64,000 nt of DNA from Bryum argenteum (taxonomy: Eukaryota; Streptophyta; Bryopsida; Bryales; Bryaceae): assembly GCA_037043015.1 (NCBI GenBank), contig CM073321.1, forward strand, positions 12,160,001 to 12,224,000, given 5' to 3'. The position numbers were made by a program, and so were the translations under genes. The notes under the pieces are model-generated. The model had not been told where the DNA came from and made no database searches. It saw only the letters and a list, made by a program, of their open reading frames with translations. This document shows positions 12,000 through 21,997 of this stretch, piece by piece. The number at the start of each line of letters is the position of its first letter. Within the stretch, counting starts at the first letter, position 1.

Positions 12000-13060
12000 A
12001 CGTTTCTTTGTTGGAGGATGGCCTGCCGTTATCGAGAAAAGGGAGATCATCACCGGAACCGTGGCTCCAAAAAAACCTCACATTCATATTTTGCAGGCAA
12101 CAGCTACACTGAAGACCATTGTTGAAAACTTGACAGATCTTATGCGTCATCATATGCGGTCCATTCCTACGGGAGAGAAGGTAGTTTCAAAATTCTTACC
12201 ATCTTTGTATTTATGGAGAGACACATTACTTGAGCTAAATGCTAGCAACGCTTTGCAGGGACTGCAACCAATATCTCCATCCTCATTGAGTAGGATACAC
12301 CAGAATTTCTTCCCAGAGTTCTATGCTAAGCCGAAAGGTAACACCTTCGCACGTTGTGGCGAATGTGATAAACTCAAGCAACTCCGCGCATCTAGCACTC
12401 TTAGTAGCCGAGCATGGATTCTTCATGATGCAAGGTTGACTCGCCATATTGCATCACAAAGGGCCTAGAAAAATCTTTATTACAGCAATCAGACTCACTT
12501 AAAGAAGAACCCTGAATCCTTTCTCTACATGATTCATGATAAAGTAGATCACTCCAAGACCGCCTCTCTCTATTTCTCCCAGAAGGGTAAAAGTACCAAT
12601 TCATATATTAAGTTACGTGTTTCAATCACCGGCATATTTGCTCATGGTCATGATGACATACGCTACACGCATTACAATCTTGATATCTACCCTACAGACT
12701 CAAATCATACCATTAGTTTGTTTGCTCAACTTCTTCAAGATTTGAAGGCACCTCCAAAGTCCTCTTCGAGAAACTTATTTACTAGTGAAAGAAGTAGCTC
12801 TCTTGCTCAGGCTATCCTAGATGGAGCTGATATTTACTTGGACTCGTTAGGACTTGTCCCAGCTGATCCGATTGCAGCAAAATCTTTACCTCCTGTTCTT
12901 CAAATGCAACTAGATAGTGCAACTGGCGATAATAAAAAGGGTTTGTTTTTGAGTTTTTTTTGCTTCTTGTTTGCAAGGGTGTCTTCCGAGAGGTCTTCGT
13001 AAACTATCATTTGGTGGGTCATACTCATGAGGATATTGATGTCCTGTTTGGAACTCAGGA
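12000..13060 (+). pseudogene. DUF7869 transposase-like gene, interrupted
   Basis: Reading starts without an ATG near 12010 (PAVIEKREIITG) and continues through SPSSLSRIHQNFFPEF and a CGEC zinc-binding-like pair. The frame then has TAG at 12466 but goes on, with IHDKVDHSKTA (first acidic motif), GIFAHGHDDIRYTHYNLD and QLDSATGDNKK (second motif). A frameshift in a poly-T run near 12955 leads to VGHTHEDID (third motif) at about 13015. Coding then stops abruptly at 13060, where GC-rich DNA begins. A hAT element has probably inserted there. It is homologous along its length to the copies at 41 and 50 kb. Confidence 0.6.
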
Positions 13061-13063
13061 ATG

Positions 13064-13440
13064 TCACAGCGTCCGGACGTCCGGACATCCGGCGGACGTC
13101 CGTCAGACGTCGGGCAGGGGTCCGGAGACTGTTCGTGACTTATAAATTCTGGTCTTTTTACTAAGGGTAAATGACCATCGGGGTGCGTTCATTGGTCAAA
13201 CCACCCCGTGGACGGGTCCTCCAGCTCGCCGTCAGCCGACCGACCAGCGGTCGGCGAGGGCGACCAGCGATCGGCGAGGGCGACCCGCGGTCGGCCAACG
13301 GGTCTGGCTTTTGGTCCGACCGTCGGTCCGAGGTGACCGGCCTTTGGTCTGGCCGTCGGCCCGGCCGACCGGCCGTCGGCCGCTGCGGCCGGCCCTCGCC
13401 TCCGGCGACCGCCTGTGGCCGGATGGGCCTTTTCAGCATC
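13064..13440 (+). repeat. GC-rich low-complexity block at the hAT 5' side
   Basis: Repeated GTCCGGACGTCCGGAC and GCGGTCGGCGAGGGCGACC units make several long overlapping frames on both strands. These are compositional and not protein-like. The block abuts the broken DUF7869 gene and precedes the hAT coding region, so it may be the subterminal part of the hAT transposon. No terminal inverted repeat could be matched by eye. Confidence 0.4.
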
Positions 13441-13704
13441 CAACGGTTGTCGAGCATTTCAATTTCAAATTGCAAGGGTCATATTCAGAGTTGGATGGTA
13501 TATAAGAGAAGAGACATTGAGTCTCATTTCACTTCCAAATTTTGAACACTTTACAAGGGCTTTGAGCTGCATAATTCATTTTATGTGTACATTGCTTGGT
13601 AGGTATTGAGTTCGGAAGTGAGGATTTCCGTAAGGAACTCTTGCCATTTTTTCACGTCACGGTCCCACCACTCTTTATGACTTTGAGGCTTCCTATTTAT
13701 CAAA

Positions 13705-14614
13705 ATGGGCCCTGATCCATATGAGCCTTGGTTTAGAGACATCGAGAAGGAAGGCAAAGCGTCCGGATCCTTTATACAGTGCTCACTATGTCATGTAATA
13801 GTTTCTAAGAAGAAGAGTCGGAATTTGAGTCATTATGGGTACGAGAAGATTCCTGGACATAGGGATTCGAGTTCTGCCCTTTGCCCAAAGTTGCCTATGG
13901 AAATTAGGCAGTTATTTTTAAGATGTGGCGGGGAGTTCCCTCCATATAACGGAGAATTGGACGGATTTCTTGGTGAATGTTCTCTCACTCCATCCACGGA
14001 CGTCCCAGGTGCCTCAAAACATGACATTCCAGAAACCCCTAGGAGTGACTCTTGTGTAGGGTCCTCGCCACGCACCCCCATGAATTCAGAAAATCCTATG
14101 GTTGGAGCAACCTCAGCATCTTCCATCCTTTTGAGGGGAATTAAGGATATTCGCCCAATGTTTGGATCTATGAAGCAAACCAAGCAATCTTCAATTGAAG
14201 CTACTTTTGCAGAAGCGGATAGGCAAAAGTTGGATAAACTCTAGGCGAAATTTTTCTACGAAGCAAATATACCATTTTCTGTAGCCTGAAATGATGCATT
14301 CAAAGCTGCCGTCATGAAGACTGCTGGATTTTGAAAATCCTATGCTCCACCATCTTACCATGACATTCGGACAAGGTTGTTAGGAGAAGTAAAGACGGAG
14401 TTACAAAAGAAACTAGATAGTAGACGCTCGGAGAGCCTTCGGAAGTTTGGAGAAACTTTGACCATGGATGAATGGTCATCTGTGACTAGTCGCCCTTTGG
14501 TGTATGCAATGCTCGTGACTGAAGCTAGAGAGCTTTTTCTAGGTCCTGTGGATACTACTGGCATAGAAAAAAATAGCGGTGTACATGTCATCTCTCATGT
14601 TGAAGTACATAAAA
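13705..14614 (+). pseudogene. hAT transposase, 5' half (BED-like finger and DUF659-type region)
   Basis: ATG at 13705 opens a frame with a BED-like zinc finger (CSLCHVIVSKKK, then NLSHYGYEKIPGH). A low-complexity linker follows. The same frame continues past stops at 14242, 14287 and 14332 into ARFFYEANIPF-like sequence, YHDIRTRLLGEVKTELQKKL, and TLTMDEWSSVTSRPL with LGPVDTTG, a hallmark of plant hAT transposases (first catalytic Asp region). Coding breaks at 14614, exactly where the 25-bp inverted repeat of a second element starts. The rest of the transposase resumes at 25298. DNA-binding and catalytic roles are those of the family. This copy is dead. Confidence 0.7.
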
Positions 14615-14639
14615 AACACGCAATTAAGCAATTATGCAC
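14615..14639 (+). repeat. Left terminal inverted repeat
   Basis: A 25-bp sequence containing CACGCAATTAAGCAATTATG. Its exact reverse complement ends at 25297. Weaker similarity continues inside both ends (AGTGCA and ATGGC spaced alike). Confidence 0.8.
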
Positions 14640-15480
14640 TTTGCCAAGTGCACTCAATGGCATGTCAAAACAACAACATTTTCCTCCAAAATGAAAAAAA
14701 ACAACAAAAATTCCACACAAAAAAAAAATTTAAATGTGGAGGCACTAAACTTAAACTAACGAGAAATAGTATTTTTTTAATAACAAATTTGTTGCTAAAT
14801 CATGTTTTATTGCTTTGTAAATACTACCAAATTATTATATTCAAATATTGCCAACATCTATTTTATTATTTTGTGTACCATATAAATTTTTGGAATACAA
14901 ATCCCAATGGATCAATACGAAGGACAACGTCACGTCTTAGAGTGCAAAAATTGAAATTTAAAGAATTTCAAAGATTCAATTTTGTCCTTGAACTTCCTAT
15001 AGTGTTTCTTTTTAGATTCAATGCAATTTTGATTATGAACTTCTACGTTGTACATTGCTATATGACATTTATATACTATTTTTGGCATTTATACAATAGA
15101 CATACTTTATAAGAGATAAAAGGCCAACATGTGCTATTCAACGAGAAAATATGTAGCATCTCACTCTATATTATATGAAAATCCATACATAAAATTCATA
15201 AACGTACTTTAGGAACTGATAGTAAATACTATAATATAACATGCATAATACTATAACCAAACATCTCATACTTTACTCAAACATATCAATCAAACCTAAC
15301 ATGCCACCTAAACATCATATTGACTTGCTACTTATAAATCTCTGATGCTCTAATCATCCTCCTCCATTGTCCTACCGTCGCGCGCATAGGCCTCATGTAC
15401 CATACGATCCACCACCAAACGACACTGGGGATCAATAGAATCTTGAAGAAGATGGATGGACGCACTCTCTCGTGCGTGAA
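14640..15480. other. AT-rich subterminal region of the TIR element
   Basis: Poly-A and poly-T runs dominate. The only long plus frame (14579-15112) is AT-rich and lacks protein character. From 15361 the sequence becomes more balanced as it approaches the 3' end of the minus gene. Confidence 0.5.
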
Positions 15481-15483
15481 TCG

Positions 15484-16566
15484 CTACGGCTCACCGTGGC
15501 GAGTGTACCTTATGCCATCGGTGTTATAGTAGAAGCCGTCTCTAAATGTCATCATTGGTGCAAAGGCCTCGTTGAAAGCTATGGTGTCCGCTGATTCCGT
15601 AGATTGTGGAATGGATGGCACCATTGGTCTCGTTTGAATTGGAGTATCTAGAACCACCTCTGGTATCTCTGATCCTTCCTCAAAGCCATTAGGTTCCACA
15701 GACGAATGAAGCCCGTCGTCACATGAGTTATGATCAGGCGGTACATCTCGTAGTCGTCTTTCGCGCGGTGTCCGTACATTTGCTAATGTGTATGGTGCTG
15801 GAATAGAAGTATCCGCTTCATCTCCAAGCTCATCCTCGTCACTACCGCCTTCCTCTGAACCTATGTTCATCGGATCTTCACCCTCGGAAATGCCAACGCT
15901 GGTGCTCCTTGTTGCACCTGTCATCTCAGGGATCTGAAATTGTCCTTGGAAGTTGTCAAACAACTTTGTATACAAGAAGTTTAGCCTTTCCAGGCTATCG
16001 TCAATGACAATGATCTCCGATCCATGGAAACCTCCATGAAGGATTGTCGGAATGGCCGTTGTAATGTTATACGCATCCAAACCCCAACCAATTGGCAAAT
16101 ACGCATCCACCAGTCTAGAGAGCTCGGATGGCGATCGCTCGAGTCTATCACCCTCCGACGGTTGATGTGTCTCACTCCATTGATCGTGAAATACAAGTGG
16201 TAGTGGACGGTCCCCAGAAACATAATTCTGGTTGGGGGAAGTATCAACAGGGTGTTGCATATGAACAACAACACCTCCAAATGGTTCCACCGCTTGCTGT
16301 AACTGACCACCCTGTGTAAAGTTGAGGGCATACTGATCAACCGAGTTTGCGCCAAATGCCCAACATCCATGTCGTTGAGTGCCACCCTCGGGAAGTTTGA
16401 GCTTCGCGAACAACTCGGCATTAGCAAACACGGCTGGTGGTAACAGTAGAATACTGTTCCATCGTTCAACGCCTGTCATCCACGCTGACAATTGTGCAAT
16501 AACTTTGGTGAATCGCTTCTTCTTCCTGGGGACCGTCTCCATGCCTTCCCCACCACACGCCGACAA
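15484..16566 (-). CDS. ParB/methyltransferase-like gene of the TIR element, C-terminal segment
   Basis: A 360-codon frame in the same direction as the ParB-like segment upstream. It has FHDQWSETHQPSEGDR, then LVDAYLPIGWGLDAYN and HGSEIIVIDDSLERLNFLYT. The pattern of a strand ending in D, a glycine-rich turn, a helix and a second strand ending in acidic residues resembles motif I and the following strand of class I SAM methyltransferases, in the position that module takes in loci A, C and D. The catalytic motifs themselves are not recognisable. The rest is an acidic low-complexity tail (SEEGGSDEDELGDEAD). Its ATG is probably internal, since a frame break separates it from the segment ending near 16596. 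Confidence 0.4.
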   Translation of the reverse strand: MSACGGEGMETVPRKKKRFTKVIAQLSAWMTGVERWNSILLLPPAVFANAELFAKLKLPEGGTQRHGCWAFGANSVDQYALNFTQGGQLQQAVEPFGGVVVHMQHPVDTSPNQNYVSGDRPLPLVFHDQWSETHQPSEGDRLERSPSELSRLVDAYLPIGWGLDAYNITTAIPTILHGGFHGSEIIVIDDSLERLNFLYTKLFDNFQGQFQIPEMTGATRSTSVGISEGEDPMNIGSEEGGSDEDELGDEADTSIPAPYTLANVRTPRERRLRDVPPDHNSCDDGLHSSVEPNGFEEGSEIPEVVLDTPIQTRPMVPSIPQSTESADTIAFNEAFAPMMTFRDGFYYNTDGIRYTRHGEP

Positions 16567-16595
16567 TCAACAACCCACAAGTACGATTGTGTCAA

Positions 16596-17753
16596 TCACG
16601 GACATCGTGGATGAAATAATCCTTCCCAAGCTCGAACCATAAGATGATCTGGTGTACTGGTCTGAGTTGGCCTTCGAACTTGTAACACCCACTTCCATGT
16701 GACGGTAGTGGCACCACCTTCATCTGCTGATGCTTCCACTTCTCCATGTGTTCTTGTTGCAATGTCCTGATAGTGAACCTTGATGGAGGTGGGAATAAGT
16801 TCACTTATGTCTGCCAACTTGGACACCTTCTCTCGTGTAGGTTTAGCCCATGCGGCTTTTGTGTCTTTGGCCAAGTCCTTGCCAAATGCATCAATTTGCT
16901 CCTTGCCCCCGGGAAAATAATTCCGTACAGATATGTGGAAGAACTCTTCCATGGAATTAGGTGAGCACTCTTTGTTGGACACCATTAACCAACGAGTGAT
17001 ATTAGCGACCGCTTCTTGTCTCATGATCCGGTCAACTGCACCTGCAATAGTACGGGGATCCCTAGACGCATCCTTGATGGCGTGAAAGTAATATGATTGT
17101 CGAGGTCTGCGGTTGTCCTCCCCCACTGGCTTAGCTGCACAAGACTTGACTAGCCGTAGATAAGCAGACTGTGGAACCACATTGAGCGGCCTCAACCAAT
17201 TCATGGTCATTCGCTTCCGATGCTCCCGTACATCCACAGTAGGATCTAGGTTGTTCTTGTCTGCAAACGCCTTCCACTTCTTCTCCTCTTCCTTGCTATA
17301 AAAGAGATAGCCATCTTCGTAGTCCTTGCACACTTGAAGGATAGCTTCGTAACACTCGCGCCGAGGATTCCACGCATGAATGGTCAAGTCATGCATCTGC
17401 TTTGCCAACCTCTTGATTGTTATACCTTTGTTGCCCTCAACAAGGTTCTTCTGCACTGCATTAGCCGCACACACCAGAGCTTTAGCCCTGCGTTCATCGT
17501 CTGCACGAACCAAGCTATCAGGCTTCCCATACAACTCCCAAATCTCGCGTAGCTTTCTCAAGTCCTCATCCATGGTGGAATATTTTGTCCTATTCCATTC
17601 CTTCTTGTTGACCCGCGCGGACTTCGCTAGGTACAATGCAGGATCATCGTATATGGACAAATGTTGCCTCCCGCATTTCAAAGATGTTAACAAACTCAGC
17701 ATGTGAGAGTTTGTGTTGGGCAACCTCTTCCTTCGCAAAATTGCAGGCTGCAA
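16596..17753 (-). CDS. ParB/methyltransferase-like gene of the TIR element, middle segment
   Basis: This 385-codon frame overlaps the end of the ParB-like frame. The natural join lies near 17655, where YDDPALYLAKSARVNKKEW follows the ParB-like motif as VWNEDKPIIRRISTFYNK does in locus D. The body is helical and rich in Trp, Arg and Lys (KLREIWELYGKPDSL, RLAKQMHDLTIHAWN, YFHAIKDASRDPRTIAGAV, TRWLMVSNKECSPNSMEEFF). This corresponds to the helical middle region of loci A and C. Near 16700 another frame (GCYKFEGQLRPVHQII, LWFELGKDYFI) looks more protein-like than the annotated end, so a second frame break is likely. Exact function unknown. Confidence 0.45.
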   Translation of the reverse strand: MQPAILRRKRLPNTNSHMLSLLTSLKCGRQHLSIYDDPALYLAKSARVNKKEWNRTKYSTMDEDLRKLREIWELYGKPDSLVRADDERRAKALVCAANAVQKNLVEGNKGITIKRLAKQMHDLTIHAWNPRRECYEAILQVCKDYEDGYLFYSKEEEKKWKAFADKNNLDPTVDVREHRKRMTMNWLRPLNVVPQSAYLRLVKSCAAKPVGEDNRRPRQSYYFHAIKDASRDPRTIAGAVDRIMRQEAVANITRWLMVSNKECSPNSMEEFFHISVRNYFPGGKEQIDAFGKDLAKDTKAAWAKPTREKVSKLADISELIPTSIKVHYQDIATRTHGEVEASADEGGATTVTWKWVLQVRRPTQTSTPDHLMVRAWEGLFHPRCP

Positions 17754-19164
17754 CTATGTGTTGTCCATCCACTGGCTCCCAAATGATCCTCCCCTGAAGC
17801 CAACACAACTGAGAGTGTGTTGTACCGTGAATAGACGCTAATCCGTGTGTATCAAATATGCGTTGGAACTCTCGTTGTGCTCTTTCGAGGGGGAATGACA
17901 CCTCTTCTCGCCGAACCACACCATCGTCAGTAGTGACATCCACAATGTACTTGATCGGACGAAGAACCAACTTGCTCACACAAGTCTTGTTCTCTGGATG
18001 TCTCATAAAGTCATAAACCTCTCTAACTCTCTTTGCAGAGAGTACCCGATGGTTTGTCAAAGGACTCTCCACTTGGATAATCTTGTCGATCTTCACCTCG
18101 AATACAATGTCCCCCCATAGTGATCCTTTCGCAATTTCTGCTTGAGTAGGTATCGGTGCTAGGAACTTACTTGACGTTGAGGCCTCCAACGCCATCCTCG
18201 GTTCCGACTCTGAATCCTCTTCGTCCTGGTCCGATACTTCTTGAAACTCGTCCTCCACTGCCGATACATTCAATGAAGAACTCGGTACATAAGCAGATGC
18301 TCCATCTTTGGCCGGAAACCTCATGGTTGTAGACCCACTACCCCTACCACGTGCCCTCGATCCTCGTCCAGTTGACCTCGCACCACTTGTAGCCACATTC
18401 GACGATCGTCCACCTGAACCAGATGCTATGTCGCCTCTCTCACGTCGTGGCCGCTTTGAAGGACGTCCTCTTCCACATAGAGGAACACTTCCTACAGGCG
18501 GCTCAGTAGTCGCGATACGCTGGACGGGCACAGATTGTGCAATCTGCTGAAGTGGCTGGTAATCCAACTCACTTCCAATAACATAACTACGGTGAATTGG
18601 ATCCGTCTCTTCTGGTTCAGCTGGTGGACCTTGTGATGTTGCATGTGTTGGATCCGCCTCTAGTAATGCTTCGTACTTAATATGGGCATCCATAAGAACC
18701 ATTGCGCGTGCCACATCCTCCTGTGATAACCCTAGACAATGTGACATATGCTCCTGCCTCGCTGTACGTACTGCAGGAGCGATATTCAGCCAAAATTTCT
18801 GCAAGGTATTGAGAAATTTCACGGACCCAGAACTTGCAAGCAAAGATTCTGGAATGGATGCAAGAAGAAGTTGTCTCGACAGAGAAGTCTTCTGCATTGC
18901 TTCATCAGCATCTGGGACACACATCACATATATCATGTCAGACGATGGGCGGGTAGTAATTGCTTGAATCTCGCCAAAACGCTTGCCTAACGCTGACGTA
19001 CGGTCCCTTATTTTAAAAGGTTGGTGCGTCATCCACAAATAAGGCTTTGAGGGGTCCTCTTCTACAATCCACCATCCGTGCTTCTCCCATGTCTTGTCGA
19101 TTTTGCAGTTGGTTCCGACGTTGCGAGGCATGGCAACCTGATCATCATTGGAACACAATATCAT
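17644..19164 (-). CDS. ParB-like N-terminal segment of the TIR-element companion gene
   Basis: A 506-codon frame; MPRNVGTN (ATG about 19131) is an equally good start. Residues 1-170 are unassigned (TWEKHGWWIVEEDP, helical LSRQLLLASIPESLL). Then comes a basic AT-hook-like linker (GRGRPSKRPRRERGD, RGSRARGRG) and an acidic stretch. The C-terminal ~160 residues resemble the ParB N-terminal/nuclease-like fold: VFEVKIDKIIQVESP, a helix, LVLRPIKYIVDV, and WEPVDGQHIVAACNFAKEE, where VDGQH-xxAA matches the family's DGxHRxxAA except that H-R is H-I. In ParB relatives this fold binds or cleaves nucleic acid or CTP; which applies here is unknown. Confidence 0.5.
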   Translation of the reverse strand: MILCSNDDQVAMPRNVGTNCKIDKTWEKHGWWIVEEDPSKPYLWMTHQPFKIRDRTSALGKRFGEIQAITTRPSSDMIYVMCVPDADEAMQKTSLSRQLLLASIPESLLASSGSVKFLNTLQKFWLNIAPAVRTARQEHMSHCLGLSQEDVARAMVLMDAHIKYEALLEADPTHATSQGPPAEPEETDPIHRSYVIGSELDYQPLQQIAQSVPVQRIATTEPPVGSVPLCGRGRPSKRPRRERGDIASGSGGRSSNVATSGARSTGRGSRARGRGSGSTTMRFPAKDGASAYVPSSSLNVSAVEDEFQEVSDQDEEDSESEPRMALEASTSSKFLAPIPTQAEIAKGSLWGDIVFEVKIDKIIQVESPLTNHRVLSAKRVREVYDFMRHPENKTCVSKLVLRPIKYIVDVTTDDGVVRREEVSFPLERAQREFQRIFDTHGLASIHGTTHSQLCWLQGRIIWEPVDGQHIVAACNFAKEEVAQHKLSHAEFVNIFEMREATFVHIR

Positions 19165-20276
19165 AATGGTTAATATGGTGTAATTTAGAGTCTATTTGAC
19201 AATTGTTTTGATTTCTATTCAATAAAATATTGATAACTTATACCAAAATTCACCATCCGACCACATGGTTCATGTGAATATAGACAAACATAGGCCATTT
19301 TGTTTGTTTTGATTCTAATATGACTCCATGTGGAAGTTGTTTTATGATTGACGACTCTTTAGCCCCGAAAAGCCTAGGCCATTATTCTTCAAGAAACACT
19401 TCAAATCTGTCACTATCAAAAAGTGGCTTCAAAATCTAGTTTTAGAGTGAAATTTAAGACTTCTAATCCTAGAATCTTAAAATAAACATTGATATAAAGC
19501 CACCAAATTTTTTAGGCTACTATGCATCGGAAGGATTAAAATATTATAGCATTTGAAATCATAAGAATAATTCATTTGCTTAATTGTATTTAGTGGTCTA
19601 GCACACTTTAATTTCACTTGGCTTAAAAAAAATTCACTATACAAGGTCTAACTTCTTTAAAATCATGATTGGCATGATCATGTTGGTTACCTTAAAACCA
19701 ATTTCTAGACATGGAAAAGGTGTGTAGCATATTCAAAACAAATATACAAAGGATCGAGATTGAAATTATTTGACAAAATTTTATGCCACATTTTAATCTT
19801 TTGTGAACTCAAGATGCTTTAGAATGAAAATCCAATATGATTGATAAGAATTTATTTATCACATAGAATTTTCGCTAGAAAAAAAAAAAAATTTAAATGA
19901 AGATCTATAGGTTTTATGTAGAAAATAGTATTTTTTTTCTTTCCCTTGACCAAAATGTGTGAACACGTTTGACTGGGGTTAAATGCTCTTTTTACAGTGA
20001 AGACAATTTTAGAAATTTGGAATCGTAAAAGAAGGTAATATTTTTTAGTCTCAAACGACTGTATGTGAAAGATGTTAGTTCTACAATATCTACATTAATA
20101 TTTTTACTATCATGTGTTGCTAAATGTTTTCATTTTTCTTGTTCTTAAGCAAGTAACTATAATGTATGACGGGTATCAATATGGGCGGGTATCCCTCATA
20201 GGCGGGTATCAGACGTTTGAAATGGCTTTAATATAGTAAATGGGATGTTTATTGGAGTTCACTTGGTTGATTGTTT

Positions 20277-20304
20277 CAAGGGGTGTGCGCGCGCACACCC
20301 CTTG
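20277..20304. repeat. Perfect 28-bp palindrome
   Basis: CAAGGGGTGTGCGC joined directly to its reverse complement, with no spacer. The centre is an alternating GC tract. It could form a cruciform or mark the edge of a small nested element. Confidence 0.8.
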
Positions 20305-20656
20305 CAATCTCTACTAATTTTTTTATTATTTTTATTTTTAAAAGATTTTTAAATTTTTTTAGGGTTTAAGGTTTTAAGATTAGGATTTTGGTGGCTTTGG
20401 TGGCGGCTGCATGGCTGCAACAAAGACCACAAAGAGGATGAAGGGAGGAAGACGAAGATTTTAACATATCGAGTACAAAGTGGACAACTTGAATAGTAGC
20501 GTACCTGTACAAGAGCGAACAAGAACCCAAAATGCACGCCGCAACAGTAGCAACAATACCAATGATAGCAATGAGGAATAGCAACAAGATCAGCAAGTAG
20601 CAAGCATCGATTCGATAGCAACAAAGAAGCGCGATCCGGTACAATAGCAAAGAAAT

Positions 20657-20748
20657 GATTCGGTACTAGAGCAAGCAGCGATTCGGTACTAGAGCAAGCA
20701 GCGATTCGGTACTAGAGCAAGCAGCGATTCGGTACAACAGCAGCAAGC
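20657..20748 (+). repeat. 23-bp tandem repeat, about 4 units
   Basis: Units begin GATTCGGTACTAGAGCAAGC at 20657, 20680, 20703 and 20726. The last is imperfect. Confidence 0.85.
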
Positions 20749-20837
20749 GATAAGGAGAATCGGCAAAAAGATTTTTGGTTGCAACAAGTCACGAAACTCT
20801 CCTAGTGCTCTACAGATCGTCCTAGCAGCGTTCTTGA

Positions 20838-20985
20838 GAAACACGAGCAAGAGCGGAGGAGGAAGAAAAGGCAATAGCAACCTGCAGAAACACGAGCAAG
20901 AGCGGAGGAGGAAGAAACGGCAACAACGACCTTCAAAAACACGAGCAAGGGCGGAGGAGGAAGAAACGGCAAGTGTGCCAGAAGA
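20838..20985 (+). repeat. 49-bp tandem repeat, 3 units
   Basis: Units share ACACGAGCAAGAGCGGAGGA, beginning near 20841, 20890 and 20939. The open frame across them is repeat-driven. Confidence 0.8.
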
Positions 20986-21008
20986 TCAGAAGCGGGGAGG
21001 TCAGATGG

Positions 21009-21062
21009 AAAAAAAGAGAGGAGGTGGTAGAGGTGTTCGCCCGGGCACCTCTACCACCTCCT

Positions 21063-21107
<45 letters not shown>
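21009..21107. repeat. 27-bp-arm hairpin followed by poly-T
   Basis: Left arm 21009-21035 (purine-rich, containing GAGGTGGTAGAGGTG) pairs perfectly with 21046-21072 across a 10-base loop. A run of about 44 T follows. The loop region GTGTTCGCCCGGGCAC recalls the GC-rich centre of the palindrome at 20277. Confidence 0.8.
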
Positions 21108-21109
<2 letters not shown>

Positions 21110-21997
21110 GAAATAATGTCATTTTTTAGTTGAGGGATGTCTAATCAAAGGTATTTTTATTGCTGTATTATAGCAATTTTGTTGTATGTTAAGTTTTTTA
21201 AAAAACTTTCTATAATTATGAAAACAATTGAATGATTTTAGTAGAAGGCTAAATAATGTAATCTACAAGTTATTGTTTCACTAAATTCTTGAAATTTTGT
21301 TGTATGTTGTGAATCATTTTTTTAATTCTTAAAATTGACTGAAAATTAAATTTTTTTTTTTTTTTTTTCTTTCAAATTCCAAGATGACTCAAAATGTAAG
21401 TTACTAGTTGAATAATCTCTAACGCACAAGTGTTTGCATTGCTAAATTCCGGTTTATTTGTTGTATGTTTCCAGGTCTATATATTTTACATCTATTGAAG
21501 AGCATGTCTAAGAATGGACATGTGGTGTGAACACCACTTGGTTCTAAGCCCTATAAAGCTAACTCATTGAGGTGGGAATAATTTAGTTCCAATTTGATTT
21601 AATATTTTTTGTTCTTCTATAAAACTTTGTTCCTACTTGAGTGCAATTGAATCATTGATTGCAAGTTTTATTCAACTTTCAATTTTATAATGTAGTAGAA
21701 GTTAAAGTTAAAGTTTAAAATTACCATATTTTCCAAACAATAATATATTGCATTCATACAAGAACACATGATAATTCTATCCATCGCTATGATAATAGAT
21801 CATACAATGAATATTGCAAATATTATTTTTTCTTGCAAATTTAATTGAACCTATAAGTAAGTTGTAACTTTCTATAATCATTGTCATTGCAATAATTATT
21901 CCTTTATCCTAAACAATACCACCATCTTTGTGGTTTTATGCACGCTCAAAGCATGATGTAGGATTTATAATAGAAATTGCCATAGGTACAAAGTAAA

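Larger units (their letters stand above)
19165..21990. other. Divergent intergenic region between the two transposon genes
   Basis: No gene is seen. It should contain promoters for both genes. It holds three GCGGGTATC-like units (20168-20212), a 28-bp palindrome, two tandem repeats, a long hairpin and a 44-base poly-T tract, each listed separately. The interval 20277-21110 differs in composition from its flanks and may be a nested insertion. Confidence 0.5.

Noticed and set aside
13161..13609. Several overlapping frames on both strands in GC-rich DNA
   Set aside because: They follow the GGCGAGGGCGACC-type repeats, have Arg/Pro/Gly-only composition and occur in five frames at once, so they are compositional.
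14579..15112. 177-codon plus-strand frame
   Set aside because: It crosses the TIR boundary, is AT-driven (Phe/Tyr/Ile/Asn-rich) and has no coding character.
17488..19131. Shared ancestry of the N-terminal segments of the companion genes and the DUF7869 N terminus
   Set aside because: A faint similarity between locus D exon 3 and the 52.0-kb N terminus was noted, but it is too short and weak to support by eye.
20834..21133. 99-codon frame of Arg/Lys/Glu repeats ending in poly-Phe
   Set aside because: It is created by the 49-bp tandem repeat and the poly-T tract.
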